A stretch of DNA of 64,000 nt from Letharia columbiana (taxonomy: Eukaryota; Ascomycota; Lecanoromycetes; Lecanorales; Parmeliaceae): positions 1-64,000 of the forward strand of contig NW_023501069.1 of NCBI RefSeq assembly GCF_014066305.1. The letters are read 5' to 3'. Of the stretch, positions 11,878-23,253 are shown one piece after another (the first letter of the stretch is position 1; each line of letters opens with the position of its first letter). Below the pieces are notes generated by a model. The model had not been told where the DNA came from. It saw only the letters and a list, made by a program, of their open reading frames with translations, and searched no databases. Position numbers and translations under genes: made by a program.

Positions 11878-14340
11878 AGACTTTATTCGGTAATTATTTT
11901 AATTATTTTATAATTTATCTATTATCTATCGTAATTATAACTACTTTTAGCGTATTTATTATATTAATATTTATTAAATAATAATAGTTATAACCGCGGA
12001 GAACCTCTTTTATTAATCTTCGTAATATAGATATTTTCTATTTTAAGATAATTATTTAAACTAAATAATATATATCGAATATACTTTTAATTAAAAGAGT
12101 AGAGATAGCGAGTAAGAGGAGCTATATCGAAATTATTAATATATTAATATATTATATTAATAATTTAATATATAAACTCTTATATCGCCTCTAATATAAG
12201 GTAATTTTAGGCAAGTTAAAGTATATCATATTTAATCATATAATATCGAAACTATTATACGTTATAATAGAATATTATATATTTATACTTTTTTATTATA
12301 TAGCCGCTATAACCGCTAAAATATTACTAGTTTCCCTATATTAAGTAAAATACGCTAAAGATAAGAGACGATATATTCTTATTCTTATACTTCGCTATAT
12401 TAAAAACTAATAATAAGCGATTAAACTCTAATATTTTATTATATAATTTCTATAATAAGAGTTAAAATTTAATTTAAGATAACGGCGTAATATTAAAAAG
12501 GAAAATAATCTATATCTTATATCTAATATATTAATATATAAAGAAAAATTATCTTTCTAACGTAGCGATTAAAAGATAATTATTCTCTATATTTATATAA
12601 ATAAAGTAATCTTATAAAGAAGTTTTAATTAGTTTTAATAAGCGAGCGAAGCGAAATTACGAGTAATCTTATATTTAATTTTAATTAATTTCTTTAATAA
12701 AAGAGCTAATTAGTAGAAGATATTATATTATAAATATAATAGAGGGCGATTAAGATAATCGCGATAATAATATAAAAAATAAAATTTAATTAAATCCCCT
12801 CTTAAATATAAAGAGAGGTAATCTTTTATTAAATTATTATATATTTATATTATATTTCCCCTTAGTATTTATAAATTAAAGTTTATCTTTTTAAGATATT
12901 ATTAATTATATTATAAATTATAACGTAAGATTTCTTTCTAAATAACGCTTTAAATTATATCGAGTTAATTTTAGAACTTAGCGGGATTTCCTCTATACGC
13001 TTTAAATAATTATAAATATTTTAAATATAAATAATATCGATAGTAAGTATACTTTAATCTCTTACGCTAATTCTATTATTATATCGAGTTAATTTATTTT
13101 TAAATTATTATTAGAGTTAATCTTAAATAAAGAGCTCTTTAAATTTAAAGCGAAGCTAATTTTATTAATATCGTTTACTCTATTTATTTTATTAAGCCCT
13201 ATTATATTATAAATCTTATTTTTAAATTTAAATTCTTATTAAAGCTTTTTTTTATTAAGCTCTAAAAATTAAACTAATTCTTTATAAATAGTATTATATC
13301 TAAATATATTAATATTAAGCTTTTAATTAATTTAAGTTAACTTTATTAAATTTCTATATTTAAAAACGCTTTTAATTATTATAAATAAAAGCGAGATATA
13401 TAAGATTTCTTTATATTATTAGATCTCTAATATTATATTAAAATTAATATTATTTAATTAATCTCTTATTTAGCGATTATTATAAGAATAATAATTAATT
13501 AGCGATTTATAAGAGATATTTTTAAAATTATTATTAATATAGATATTATAATATAAATTAAAGTATATTATAAACTCTATATTATAATAAAGACTCGCTA
13601 TAAAAATAATTTACGCGATTTTATTAAAAGCTATATTAACGCTATAATTATTTAAAAGAACTTAAAAAAATATAAGTCTCGTAGATTAGATATTTTTAGT
13701 TCTACTATTTAGAGACTAAAGTCTCTTATTCTTATCGCTTATAAAAATAAGTTATAGATCTATATTAATTAATTTATAAGTCTATTATAAGAAGTTAACA
13801 GCTTATTTAGAAAATATCCTTTTATTATTAATAAGAATTAAAAAATTTATTACTTTTATAAGAGTCTAGATAGCTAATATACTTAATATCGCGAGATCTA
13901 TAATTAAAATTATAACTCTTATAATAAAGATAAATCTTTTAAATTTACGCTAGCTTACGCTAAAATATAATAATTTAATATTATCTCTAATTCTATTATC
14001 TTTATTAAATTCTTTAATACTTATATAATAGCTATTTATATCGAAATAGATATTTATACTCTTATTTCTATAACGTCTATATTAATTAAATATTATATTT
14101 AAAATAATATTAATTTTAATAATTCTTATATCTAGATATAAATTTATAAGTATTATATTATTTATAATAAAGATTTTTATTTTATTAAGAAATATCTCGA
14201 ATAGTTTAAATATAAACGCGTTTATAAAGAATCTTAAGTCTTTAAAAGAGATCGCGATAATTATAGCGATTAAGATAAAAAAGGTAGTTAAGAAAATAAT
14301 AATATTAATATTAAATCTAAGTTTAAAAAGTTTAAAAAAG
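11878..14340 (+). pseudogene. Leader and Gag relic of copia element B
   Basis: After a leader of a few hundred bases the plus strand carries a Gag-like frame. It ends in a decayed CCHC zinc knuckle at about 14154-14200. The residues read YIIYNKDFYFIKKY, with the four Tyr at positions C-x2-C-x4-H-x4-C, as expected from TGT and CAT codons turned into TAT. A Lys/Asp/Asn-rich basic stretch (KKFKKEK near 14310-14340) follows. The product would form the virus-like particle core and bind RNA. Many TAA/TAG stops break the frame. The start codon cannot be placed. Confidence 0.7.
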
Positions 14341-14344
14341 AGAA

Positions 14345-16130
14345 GAATTAATCTTTTAGCGTTAAAGTAGTTATTATAACTATCTAATCTATAATAGCGC
14401 GCTATTTTATCGCTTATATCGCTATTATATTTATTACTAATTTTTAAATCTTAAATAATAAAATTTATAAATCTTTTAAGATTAAATTCTTAAATAGAGT
14501 TTTTATTATTATACTTTTTATTATAATAATAATATTCTCTCTTTAACTTCGTAATTATATATATATTTAATATATTACTTATAATTTCTTAATTTTTAAA
14601 ATCTTCTCTAGATTCTAAAAATCTTATTTTATTAATAAACTCGTTAGCGATAGCTATATAACTTTCGACTTTAATAATATTAATCTTAAATATAAGATAA
14701 AGAGTATTAAGCGTATTTAAACTCTTAATAATATTTAATATATATCTAAATACGATTTTAATTTTATTTTCGAGGGATAATTAAAGAAGTAATGATACTC
14801 GCTTTCTTTTATTCTCGGCGATCTTTTTATAGAAAAATAGTAGTTTTTCTTTAAACGTATTTAAAGTCGCCTTTATACGCTTAATATTTAGAAAGATACT
14901 TCTCTAACTTTAATTATTATTAATAAAGAAATTCTCGCTTATAATAAATTTTCTATCGAGTCTATAAAGCCCTCTAATTAATAAAAATCTTAAATTTATA
15001 AAAAGATTTTATATATATAATATATTTATATAAATTATTTAGATACTTAGAATATTAAGAAGATAATTAAAATATATATCGAAATAAATCTTTCTAAACC
15101 TTCTCTCGATAATATTTATAAGCTTATTCTATAATTAATCTTAAAATAATAGTCCGATTAATAAAAAGCTATATTATTCTCGAAAGATAAGAGAATTAAC
15201 TTAAATTTATATCTAAAAACTTTAAAAATCATTTAATATTTTCTAATATTAAGATAGTTATTATAAGAATTTAGTTTATAATATCCTACTTTATTACTTA
15301 TAAAGCTATTATACTCTATTAATAACTTCTAAATATTAATTAATAAAATCTATTAAATTTTTAAGACTAAATTCTAAATACAAGTCTATATTATAATACT
15401 TTTTATTATAAGAATTATATATAATCTCTCTAACTCTTATAATTATCGTATATACTCAATATATTATTTATAATTTCTTAAATCTTTAAAATCTTCTCTA
15501 GATTTTAAAAATTTTATTTTTATTAATAAACTTATCGACGATAGTTATATAGCTATTAACTTTAATAATATTAATCTTATATATAAAATAAAGAGTATTA
15601 AATATATTTAAATTTTTTTAATAATATTTAATATATATTAAAGTATAGTTTTAATCTAGTTTTCGAGAAATAATTAAAGAAATAATAATACGTACTTTTC
15701 TTTTATTTCTAATAATCTTTTATATAAAAAATAGTAGTTTTTCTTTAAACGTATTTAAAATCGCTTTTATATATTTAATACTTAAAAAGATATTCTTCTA
15801 GCCTTAGCCATTATTAATACCGGCGAAATTTTTATTTATAATAAGGCTTTTTATTAAATTTATAAAGCTCTCTAATTAATAAGAATCTTAAATTTATAAA
15901 GAGATTTTATATATATAATATATTCGTATAAGTTATTTAGATACTTAAAACGTTTAAAATATAATTAAAATATATATTAAAATAGCTTTTTTAAATTTTC
16001 TCTTAATAATATTTATAAGCTATATTTCGTAATTAGTTTTAAAATAAAACTTTATAAACGCTATATTATTTTTAAAAGATAAAAGAATAACTTAATTTAT
16101 ATCGATCTTTAAAGATTATTTAATGTCTTT
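14345..16130 (+). repeat. Tandem duplication of about 887 bp inside B (protease/pre-integrase region)
   Basis: 14345-15231 and 15232-16130 are two head-to-tail copies. Landmarks 887 or so bases apart include TCTTCTCTAGATT, AATAGTAGTTTTTCTTTAAACG and CTCTCTAATTAATAA. Each copy spans the aspartic-protease-like region and the copia pre-integrase domain (a Leu-Ser-Lys-Pro-Ser stretch followed by His/Cys remnants). The copies differ mainly by C/T and G/A. The duplication therefore predates or accompanied RIP, and is itself long enough to trigger it. Confidence 0.85.
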
Positions 16131-16700
16131 TATAATAACTATATATTTATAATTATTTTTTTAAATAATTTTACTTTACGCTTTAATATCTATCTTTTAT
16201 TAAATAAATTTAATAAGTTTATTTTTATTATATTTAAGCTTTTTCTTAATAATATAAAATATAATAATTATTATTATACTCGCCTTCGCTCTAATTATAA
16301 TATAAAATATTAGAATTATAAAATAAAAGCCTTTTATCTATTTAGAGAAATCGTCTAAAAAGATATTATATCGAGAAACCTTTAAATAAATAATAAGTTT
16401 AAATAATTAGATATTATTATTTAGTATAAAGCTAGCGTAATATTTAAAAAGAGCGATTTATTATAGAAATATTAAATCGAGTTTATTTATATTAGAAATT
16501 ATTTATATAATTACTAACCCGTAATTAAATAAGATATTACTTCTTTTAAGATTTATATCGATTTCTCTTTTAACGTTTTTTATTTATATATTATTAAATA
16601 AATAGATTTCTATTAGATTATATTTAAAGCTATTAATTAAAAGAAGTATTAAGATTATATAATTAAGAAATAACTTATAAATTATTAAGATTATTTCTAT
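16105..16700 (+). pseudogene. Integrase catalytic-core relic of copia element B
   Basis: The frame following the duplicated block resembles the copia integrase core. It has a His-Ile-Asp-Leu start near 16100, then a Phe-Leu-Asn-Asn-Phe-Thr stretch (from FLND-TS), RLRSNYNIKY at about 16300 (from RLRSDCGTEY) and a region near 16330-16390 where the integrase Glu would be. The enzyme would insert element cDNA and create the 5-bp target duplication seen at the LTRs. The first acidic residue is kept and others are changed to Asn or Lys. Stops interrupt it. Confidence 0.65.
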
Positions 16701-17389
16701 TATATACTCTTAAATAATAATAAAATTGCTATTATTTTAAATATTAAGTAATTTAATAATATCTCTTTTAAGTTTATATTCTTTATTTTAGAAGAGAATA
16801 TATATAATAATATTAAAACGATAATCTATCGTAATAATCGTCGGCTTATTAAAACTATTAATTATCTTAAAAATTATCTTCTCTCTTTATCTATAATTTT
16901 AGAGAAGAATCGTTAAAAGAGATAAATAACTTTTATTAAAGATAAAGTTAATAACTTATTTAATTTTATTTAAATTTTTAAAAGAGCTTAACTAGTAGTC
17001 TTAGCTAACTCGAAATTTTTAGAAAAGTAATTATCTAATATATTTAATAATAAAACTCTCTCTATAGCCTTTATAACGATATCTTTTAAATTTATTACTC
17101 GCTTTATAAATAATTATAACTTAATCTTAGCGATAAGTTATTTATTCGATATCTTAAGAATATATAGAAAACTCTCTTTAGATCCCCTAGCGCTATTAAT
17201 AAAAGTCTTCTCTTTTAAATTCTATAAATCTCGAATCTATAAAAAAGCGATATCGAACTCTTATTATAAAATATATTAAGAAATTACTATAGAGAAAGAA
17301 GTTAACTCGCTTATTATTAATAAAACTTAAACTTTAATAAATCTTTTATTAAATATATATATTTTAAAAAATTGATAAGTTTATAAGCT

Positions 17390-18120
17390 TAAGCGTAATT
17401 TTATAAAGGAGATTATATAATATAAAGCTCGCTAAATTATTCGCGACTTTAAATAATAAGAAGAAATCGACTTTAATAAAATCTTCGTTTTTATTATTAA
17501 GTTTATAAGTTATAAAGTAATCTTTATATTAATAGCTATTTTAAATTAAAAGCTTAAATAAATAAATATTAAAATCGCCTTTTTATATAGCGATATTAAG
17601 AAGATAATTTATATTATTTAATTTACTAGCTTTAAAATTAAAGACTAAAAGAATAAGATATATAAGCTTATTAAGATATTTTACGATTTAAAGTAATTCT
17701 CTAGAGTTTAATATAATACCCTTATAATCTATTTAAAGAAATTAGATTTTAAATCTATTATTATTAATCTCTCTATATTTACTAATAATATTATTATTAT
17801 CGCTATTTATATAAATAATATTCTACTCGCGAGTCTTAATAAAATTAAAATATAGAGTATTAAGAATAAGCTTAATAAGAAGTTCGAGATAATTAATTTA
17901 GAATTTTATATCTATTATCTTAATATAATAATTATTAAAGATTATATTAATCAAATTCTACGTCTTAGCTAAAAAGACTATATTAAGAAGTTTCTAAAGA
18001 AATATAATATATTAAGCTTTACGCTATCACCTACTTTTATTAATAATAATAAATTTTATATTATTAAAGATAATTTTATCTCTATTAATTAATCTCGCTA
18101 TATCTATTAATTAATTATAA
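17390..18120 (+). pseudogene. Reverse transcriptase relic of copia element B
   Basis: This is the clearest domain in the window. In order: KAR-IIRDFK (from KARWIIRGF), EEIDFNKIF (from EGIDFNETFA), FISYKVIFILIAI, NIKIAFLYSDIKKIIYI (from DVKTAFLYGDI-E-IYI), FYDLK-FSRV (from LYGLKQSPRVW) and the active-site box YINNILLAS at 17808-17834 (from YVDDILLAG; both Asp now Asn). FYIYYLNIII follows (from YYLGMTI). These are textbook Ty1/copia RT blocks. Function is lost by the Asp changes and several stops. The matching region of element C is 8370-9100. Confidence 0.9.
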
Positions 18121-19001
18121 AATTACTTATATATATAATATTAAATACTCAACTTAATATTATATTTACTATCTCGATAATCTCTAAATATATTTTAAAC
18201 TCTAATAAATCTTACTAGAAGGCTATTAAGCGTATCTTTTAATATCTAAATAATATTAAAAACTAATAATTAATATTTAGAGGAGATCTAAAATTACTTA
18301 TTAATTATATAGACGCGAACTAGATAAGTAATTAGAATACTTAATATTCTATCTCTAATTACGTCTTTAATATAGATAATACTATTATTAATTAATTATC
18401 GAAACGATAGTTTATTATAGCGCTATTCTCTTATAAGATTAAATATATTAATTAGATATAAGTTATTAAGAAGATAATTTAACTATATAAACTTTTTAAT
18501 TAATTTAATCTTAGCGCTAAGTATATATAGGTTATTATTATCTACTACGATAATTAGAATATTATAGCTCTTACTAAAAATTCTTAATTTTATACGCGTA
18601 CTAAGTATATTAATATTTAATACTACTATATACGAGAATAAGTTATTACTAATATCGTTACTCTTAAGTATATTCTATCGAATAATAGATAGTTAATAAA
18701 TTTACTAAGATACTATCTAAGAATAAATTTAAGAAGTTTTATATATTAATTAGACTAAAATATTATTTATAGTATTACCTATTTAGGGGAGCTAACTTCG
18801 ACTTTAGAGAAGCTATTTTATTAATCCCCGTAGTTCGAGTAATCTACTCGAGCCACCCGCCGAGCCTTAGGCTTAATACTCTACGGACTCGCCAATAGTC
18901 GATCGCAATATATGGGACGGAGAATTTCTTTTAATCATTTTATTCAGTGGCCTCGAATCAATCGATTTTTGGTATACACCAGATGGCCTAGAAATAAAAT
19001 T
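18121..19001 (+). pseudogene. RNase H end of Pol and 3' untranslated part of B
   Basis: RNase H-like sequence follows the RT in the same strand. It includes the MLGTRPDI-type block (now IILNTQLNIIFTI-like near 18130-18180) and ends before about 18850, where GC rises abruptly (CTCGAGCCACCCGCCGAGCC at 18838-18857). From there to the 3' LTR the sequence is nearly free of RIP damage and appears non-coding. A related non-coding stretch (AATTTCCGAAAAATCG) recurs at 25600 in element C. Confidence 0.6.
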
Positions 19002-19189
19002 TCCGAAAAATCGTTTTTTGACATTTTGGGGGTTTAATATAGTCGTTTTTAGATTTCGACTTTTCACTTTAGTCACCCGGCGCTAAACTTACTTTAGCTA
19101 CCCAGCTCGAACTTCACCTTATCTATTCGATTTTAACACTATTAGCGTTAAACTTCGTATTTATCGGATTTCGCGTATAAAAGAATATA

Positions 19190-19201
19190 TGCGAAGGGGA
19201 G
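19190..19201 (+). promoter_or_regulatory. Polypurine tract of B
   Basis: GCGAAGGGGAG-type purine run directly upstream of the 3' LTR, where second-strand priming occurs. The equivalent in element C is ACGAAGAGAAG just before 25968. Confidence 0.75.
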
Positions 19202-19352
19202 TGTTGAAATTCGGATTATGTGACTCTTAGCGTCTTGGCGATTACGTAATACGGTCACGTGATACGCCTTAGTGTGTCCGTATCTAGTCGCTCTTTTCTT
19301 TCATAGAACTCTCTAGTTAATACAACTAAGTGTTCTACCTCATATTTTAATA
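19202..19352 (+). repeat. 3' LTR of B
   Basis: 151 bp. Starts TGTTGAAATTCGGATTATG and ends CATATTTTAATA, followed by the target duplication ATATT. It keeps CACGTG, GTGTGTCCG and TCATAG, so it is much less RIP-mutated than the element body. Confidence 0.95.
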
Positions 19353-20050
19353 ATATTTAATTAATATAATTATAAATTATAATTATATTTAAATAATAAT
19401 TATAAAGATTTAAATTACTTATTTTAAATTTAATATTAAATATATTTTTAATTTATTAAATATTAAATTAAAAAGAATTAATAATAAAGATATTATTTAT
19501 ATAGAGAATAATAATATTAATATCGAGATTAATAAATATATTATAATTAATATTAATAGAAATAAAATCGATTTTTTATATATAGTTAATAAAGATATTA
19601 TATTATATACGCGAGGATTACTTTAAATTATAGAGTACTTTATTAAACTTATAAACTTATTAAAAATACTTTTTTAAGATAAAATTAATAAATTATTTTA
19701 TATAGATTTTCTCTTCGATATTCTTATAGAGAAAAGTAATTTTAATATCTATTTATTCTAAATTTTAATTTTTAATAGTAATTAAAATAAAGATAATCTT
19801 ATAGAATATAAATTTAATTATTAAGATAAAGATTTTATTATAATTTAAGCCTTTATATTATTCGAAATTATATATTATTTAGCGAGTCTTATAATAAGTA
19901 ATTTTATTATTAAATTTATATTTTAAGATATAGATTTATTTATTATAAAGTATAATATATCTATAAAATAGATTAATAAGAGTTTAGATATTATTCTCTT
20001 TTAGCGACTTAAATTCTTCGATTATATTATCTTTTTATTATTTATAAAAA
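19353..20050 (-). pseudogene. Reverse transcriptase relic of A2 (N-terminal part)
   Basis: Collinear with A1 3434-4080. The minus-strand active-site box YINN lies at about 19482-19506, with the two Asp changed to Asn. The domain is split from its C-terminal part (11714 downward) by the insertion of element B. Confidence 0.8.
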
Positions 20051-22211
20051 AAATTATTTATAATAATCTCTTTATAGATCTTCGACTTATATAGCTCTAT
20101 ATTTATAATTTAAGTAATTATAATATAGAGTATAAAAGAATTTGAAGAGAGATTTCGCGGGATTAAGTAAGGATAGTTAGAATATAAAGATATATTACTT
20201 TATATCGTTAAGATAGATCGAGATATAATAATAGAAATATCGAAGTTAAAAGAAGTTATTATAAATTTCGAAGATTTTAAAATAAGTCTAAATAACTAAA
20301 TAAGTTTATTTATATTTATTATATTTATAAAAAGAAAATTTCTAGCTAAGAGAAACGCTATAAATCTAGATATATTTCTCTTTATAATTAAATTATTTAG
20401 CGATTAAAAAAATATTAAATTAATAAGAGTTTATTCTTTTTCTACTTTGTATAACTTTTAATAAATATATAATACTATTATCTAATAGTAATATTTAATA
20501 AATATAATTATTATTATAATTTATAAAAATATCTTTTTAAGCGTAATATTATTCTTTCTTTTATTTAATAACTAATTTTTTTATTATAGCGAAGCTTTTA
20601 ATTTTAATACGTCTAATATATATTAAATAAAACTTATATTTAATATAAATCTTATATAAAATAAGTTTATAATTTATAATAGAGTTATAATTATAAAAGT
20701 AATTTATTATTATTATAAACTTTAATTAAAACTTTTAATTAATATTAATATTCTTTATAATAATATTAATAATACTAAAGAGAATTTAATTAAATTATTT
20801 AATAATTTTATTTTATTTAAGATTCTCTAATTAGATTAGCTTTTAAGTAATATTATAATTAATATAATAAATATCGAAATTATAATTCTTATACTTACTC
20901 TTATAATTATTTCGTAGATATTTAATAATATAATTATTATATTTATTACGGAGTTAAAAGCGCTTAAAGGCTATAAAGATATCGCTCTTTTATTTAATAA
21001 TCTTAATCTCGAAATATTTATTATAGTTATTTAGAAAGATAATAATTTTTTTTTATTAAAGTCATATAGGGTGATAGAGCTATAAATATCGCTATAAATT
21101 AAATTATTTAATCTTTTTTCGAGGTGAATATAGGATTTATATAGCGTATTCTTCGTCTTTTTAATAATATATAGAGCGTAAGACTTTATTTTTATAATCT
21201 TTTTAATAAAATTTATATTCTTAAATAAATTAACGAGCTTTTAAATATTTTAATATTCTAAATAATTTATATAAGTATATTAAAGATTAAAAGTTTCTTC
21301 GTTAATTTTATAAGATATTTTATTAAAATCGAAATTAAAATTAAAGTTAAAGATATTAGATTTAATAAAAATAGAAATATCTTTATTTATTAAATTAATC
21401 TTTTTTTTATATTTCGAAGTAATTTAAAATATAGCGAACTTTATATTATACTATTTAGATATTAATATAAATATTAATTTAACTTTAAATAATATTAATA
21501 TAGATTTTAACTTTTATATATAAAAGATATATAAATTATTTTTTTATAGTTAAGCGGTAATATTATAATAATTAATTTTAATATTATTTAAAATAAATTT
21601 TATAGATAAGCTATTATATATTAATTACTTTTAAAAAATTAGATTTAGAGATAAGTTAAAAAGATAAAGAATATTAATAAAAATTAATTTCTTTTTTTTA
21701 TTATCGATAATAATATTAAGATATATTTTATTAATATTAATAAAGATAAAAAAATTCTTAATACTCTTAATTAAATAAATATTATTAATTATAAAGTTAA
21801 GAAAATAATATTTAATAAAAGTATTTTAATAAAGAATAAAGTATTATAAATAGATATAATTTAAAATCTATTATATAAGCGAGCTATCGAATTTAGCTAT
21901 ATATATAATATATATTTCTCTTTTAATATTAATAAAATTATAATAACGCTTTTTACTAGATTTATAATTTTTATCTTTATTCTTTTTATTATTAGATTTA
22001 AAGTTATTATCTCGAATATTACCTCTATTATTATTATTATTAATATCTTTATTTTAACTCTTTTTACTAAATTAATTATACTTTATTTTAATATAATAAT
22101 ATTTCTTATAATAAATATAATATTTAATATACTTTTAAATTATATAATTATTAAAATTAGATATAATTTTCTTTTATAACTTAATAGTAATAATAAGATT
22201 TAAGTTATTTA
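20051..22211 (-). pseudogene. Gag C-terminus and presumed protease/integrase region of A2
   Basis: Collinear with A1 4081-6290. The decayed zinc knuckle is at about 22078-22140, with Tyr at the Cys/His positions as in A1. The integrase segment is inferred from position only. TRIM1 interrupts the frame just upstream (right) of the knuckle. Confidence 0.6.
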
Positions 22212-22401
22212 TATTATAATACTAGCCCCTTCGGCTATCGCATATATATCGCGTATTACTAGGGCTAGTAATTACCAGCCATTATTAGCCACCTATTTTA
22301 TATATATAAATATTCATATATTTTATAAATTAATAATTAATCTTTTAGTTACAATTATTTAATTATTCTTTTCTAATATATCTAATATTCTACTTTTAAT
22401 A
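22212..22401 (+). repeat. 5' LTR of TRIM1
   Basis: 190 bp, starting TATTATAATACTAGCCCC (from TGTTATAATACTAG) and ending CTACTTTTAATA (from ACA). It contains an inverted pair ACTAGCCC...GGGCTAGT at about 22221-22273. Confidence 0.9.
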
Positions 22402-22413
22402 GGTTATAAGCTC
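22402..22413 (+). promoter_or_regulatory. Primer binding site of TRIM1 (half initiator-tRNA-Met)
   Basis: GGTTATAAGCTC directly after the LTR. TRIM2 has GGTTATAAGCCC at the same place, one RIP change (G to A) from GGTTATGAGCCC, the exact complement of the initiator tRNA-Met anticodon arm as I know it from yeast. Confidence 0.8.
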
Positions 22414-22596
22414 GAAAGCGGATAGGGTAGTATCGAATATCCTTACACTTTCTAATATAAATATTAAACTAAGTCTTCGATAATCGTTTATAAATAAATA
22501 CACCTTATGGCGATAGCCTATTTTTTTAACTTATACTTATCGACGAGAGGGCTATCGCTATTTAATCTCTATATAAAAAATATCGAACTAAAATCC

Positions 22597-22905
22597 TTAT
22601 TTCATCCGAGGTCCCGAAATCAATACGGATAAAAAACCCTTATACCATACGAGGACCCGAACCAATCAAAAACCCTTATATTATTCCGAGGTCCCGAAAT
22701 AATACGGGCAAACCAATAAAACCCTCAGATCATTCCGAGGTCCCGAAACAATACGGGCAAATCAATAAAACTCTTAGATCATTCCGAGGTCCCGAAACAA
22801 TATGGGCAAAATATCAAAACCCTTAGATCATTTCGAGGTCTCGAAGCAATACGAGTAAATCATTAAAAACCCTTATATTATTTAAGGTCTCGAAACGGGT
22901 ATTCA
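22597..22905 (+). repeat. Seven-unit tandem array inside TRIM1
   Basis: Units of about 50 bp (one shorter), each with CCGAGGTCCCGAAA, an AATACGGGC-type segment and an AAAACCCTTA-type spacer. The CCCG...CGGG halves of each unit can pair. The array is conserved in position in TRIM2 (36474-36768). Confidence 0.85.
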
Positions 22906-23070
22906 AAAGCCCCGGCACTCTTTCTATTTTCTCTATCGAGGTTTTTTATAGATTTAATAAGGCCGGGTAAATAATTAATCTCGAATATAAAGCGTAGATT
23001 TAGAAACTAATATATATAGAATACGATATACTGAGGTTTAGAGAATCTAGCTTCTAGAATTATCGGGGAG

Positions 23071-23253
23071 TATTATAATACTAGCCCCTTCGGCTATCGC
23101 ATATATATCGCGTATTATTAAGACTAGTAATTATTAGTTATTATTAGCCACCTATTTTATATATATAAATATCCATATATTTCATAAATTAATAATTAGT
23201 CTTTCAGTCACAATCATTCAATTTCTAATATATCTGATATTCTACTTTCAATA
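23071..23253 (+). repeat. 3' LTR of TRIM1
   Basis: 183 bp, starting TATTATAATACTAGCCCC after the purine-rich CGGGGAG (23064-23070) and ending TACTTTCAATA, followed by the duplication ATTTA. Confidence 0.9.

Larger units (their letters stand above)
11715..19352 (+). mobile_element. Copia-type LTR retrotransposon family B, complete copy nested in A2
   Basis: 7638 bp, bounded by 151-bp LTRs and the 5-bp target duplication ATATT (11710-11714 and 19353-19357). Removing it restores the A2 sequence exactly as seen in A1 near 3434. The order on the plus strand is LTR, primer site, Gag with zinc knuckle, a duplicated protease/pre-integrase block, integrase core, reverse transcriptase, RNase H, purine tract, LTR. 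The internal duplication of about 887 bp explains its excess over the usual 6.7 kb. It is RIP-mutated throughout, but the last 600 bases and the LTRs keep many CpA and TpG. Confidence 0.92.
22212..23253 (+). mobile_element. Miniature LTR element (TRIM1), copia-type ends, non-autonomous
   Basis: 1042 bp with direct LTRs of 190 and 183 bp and a 669-bp interior with no room for Gag or Pol. The target duplication is ATTTA (22207-22211 and 23254-23258). The interior starts with a half-tRNA-type primer site, contains a seven-unit tandem array of about 50 bp and ends in a purine tract. These are the hallmarks of a terminal-repeat retrotransposon in miniature. It would depend on Gag-Pol from an autonomous copia element, and the local A, B and C families share its primer-site type. 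It retains many CpA/TpG, so it is younger or less mutated than its host A2. A second copy is at 36102-37114. Confidence 0.85.

Noticed and set aside
18873..19076. A 67-codon minus-strand open frame starting with ATG
   Set aside because: It lies antisense in the non-coding 3' region of copia element B, just before the LTR. It is open only because this part is less RIP-mutated, and the related stretch in element C (about 25560-25690) does not keep it.
22597..22905. CRISPR-like regular repeats of about 50 bp
   Set aside because: The units are head-to-tail without unique spacers and lie between LTRs of a miniature retroelement in a eukaryotic, RIP-mutated genome.
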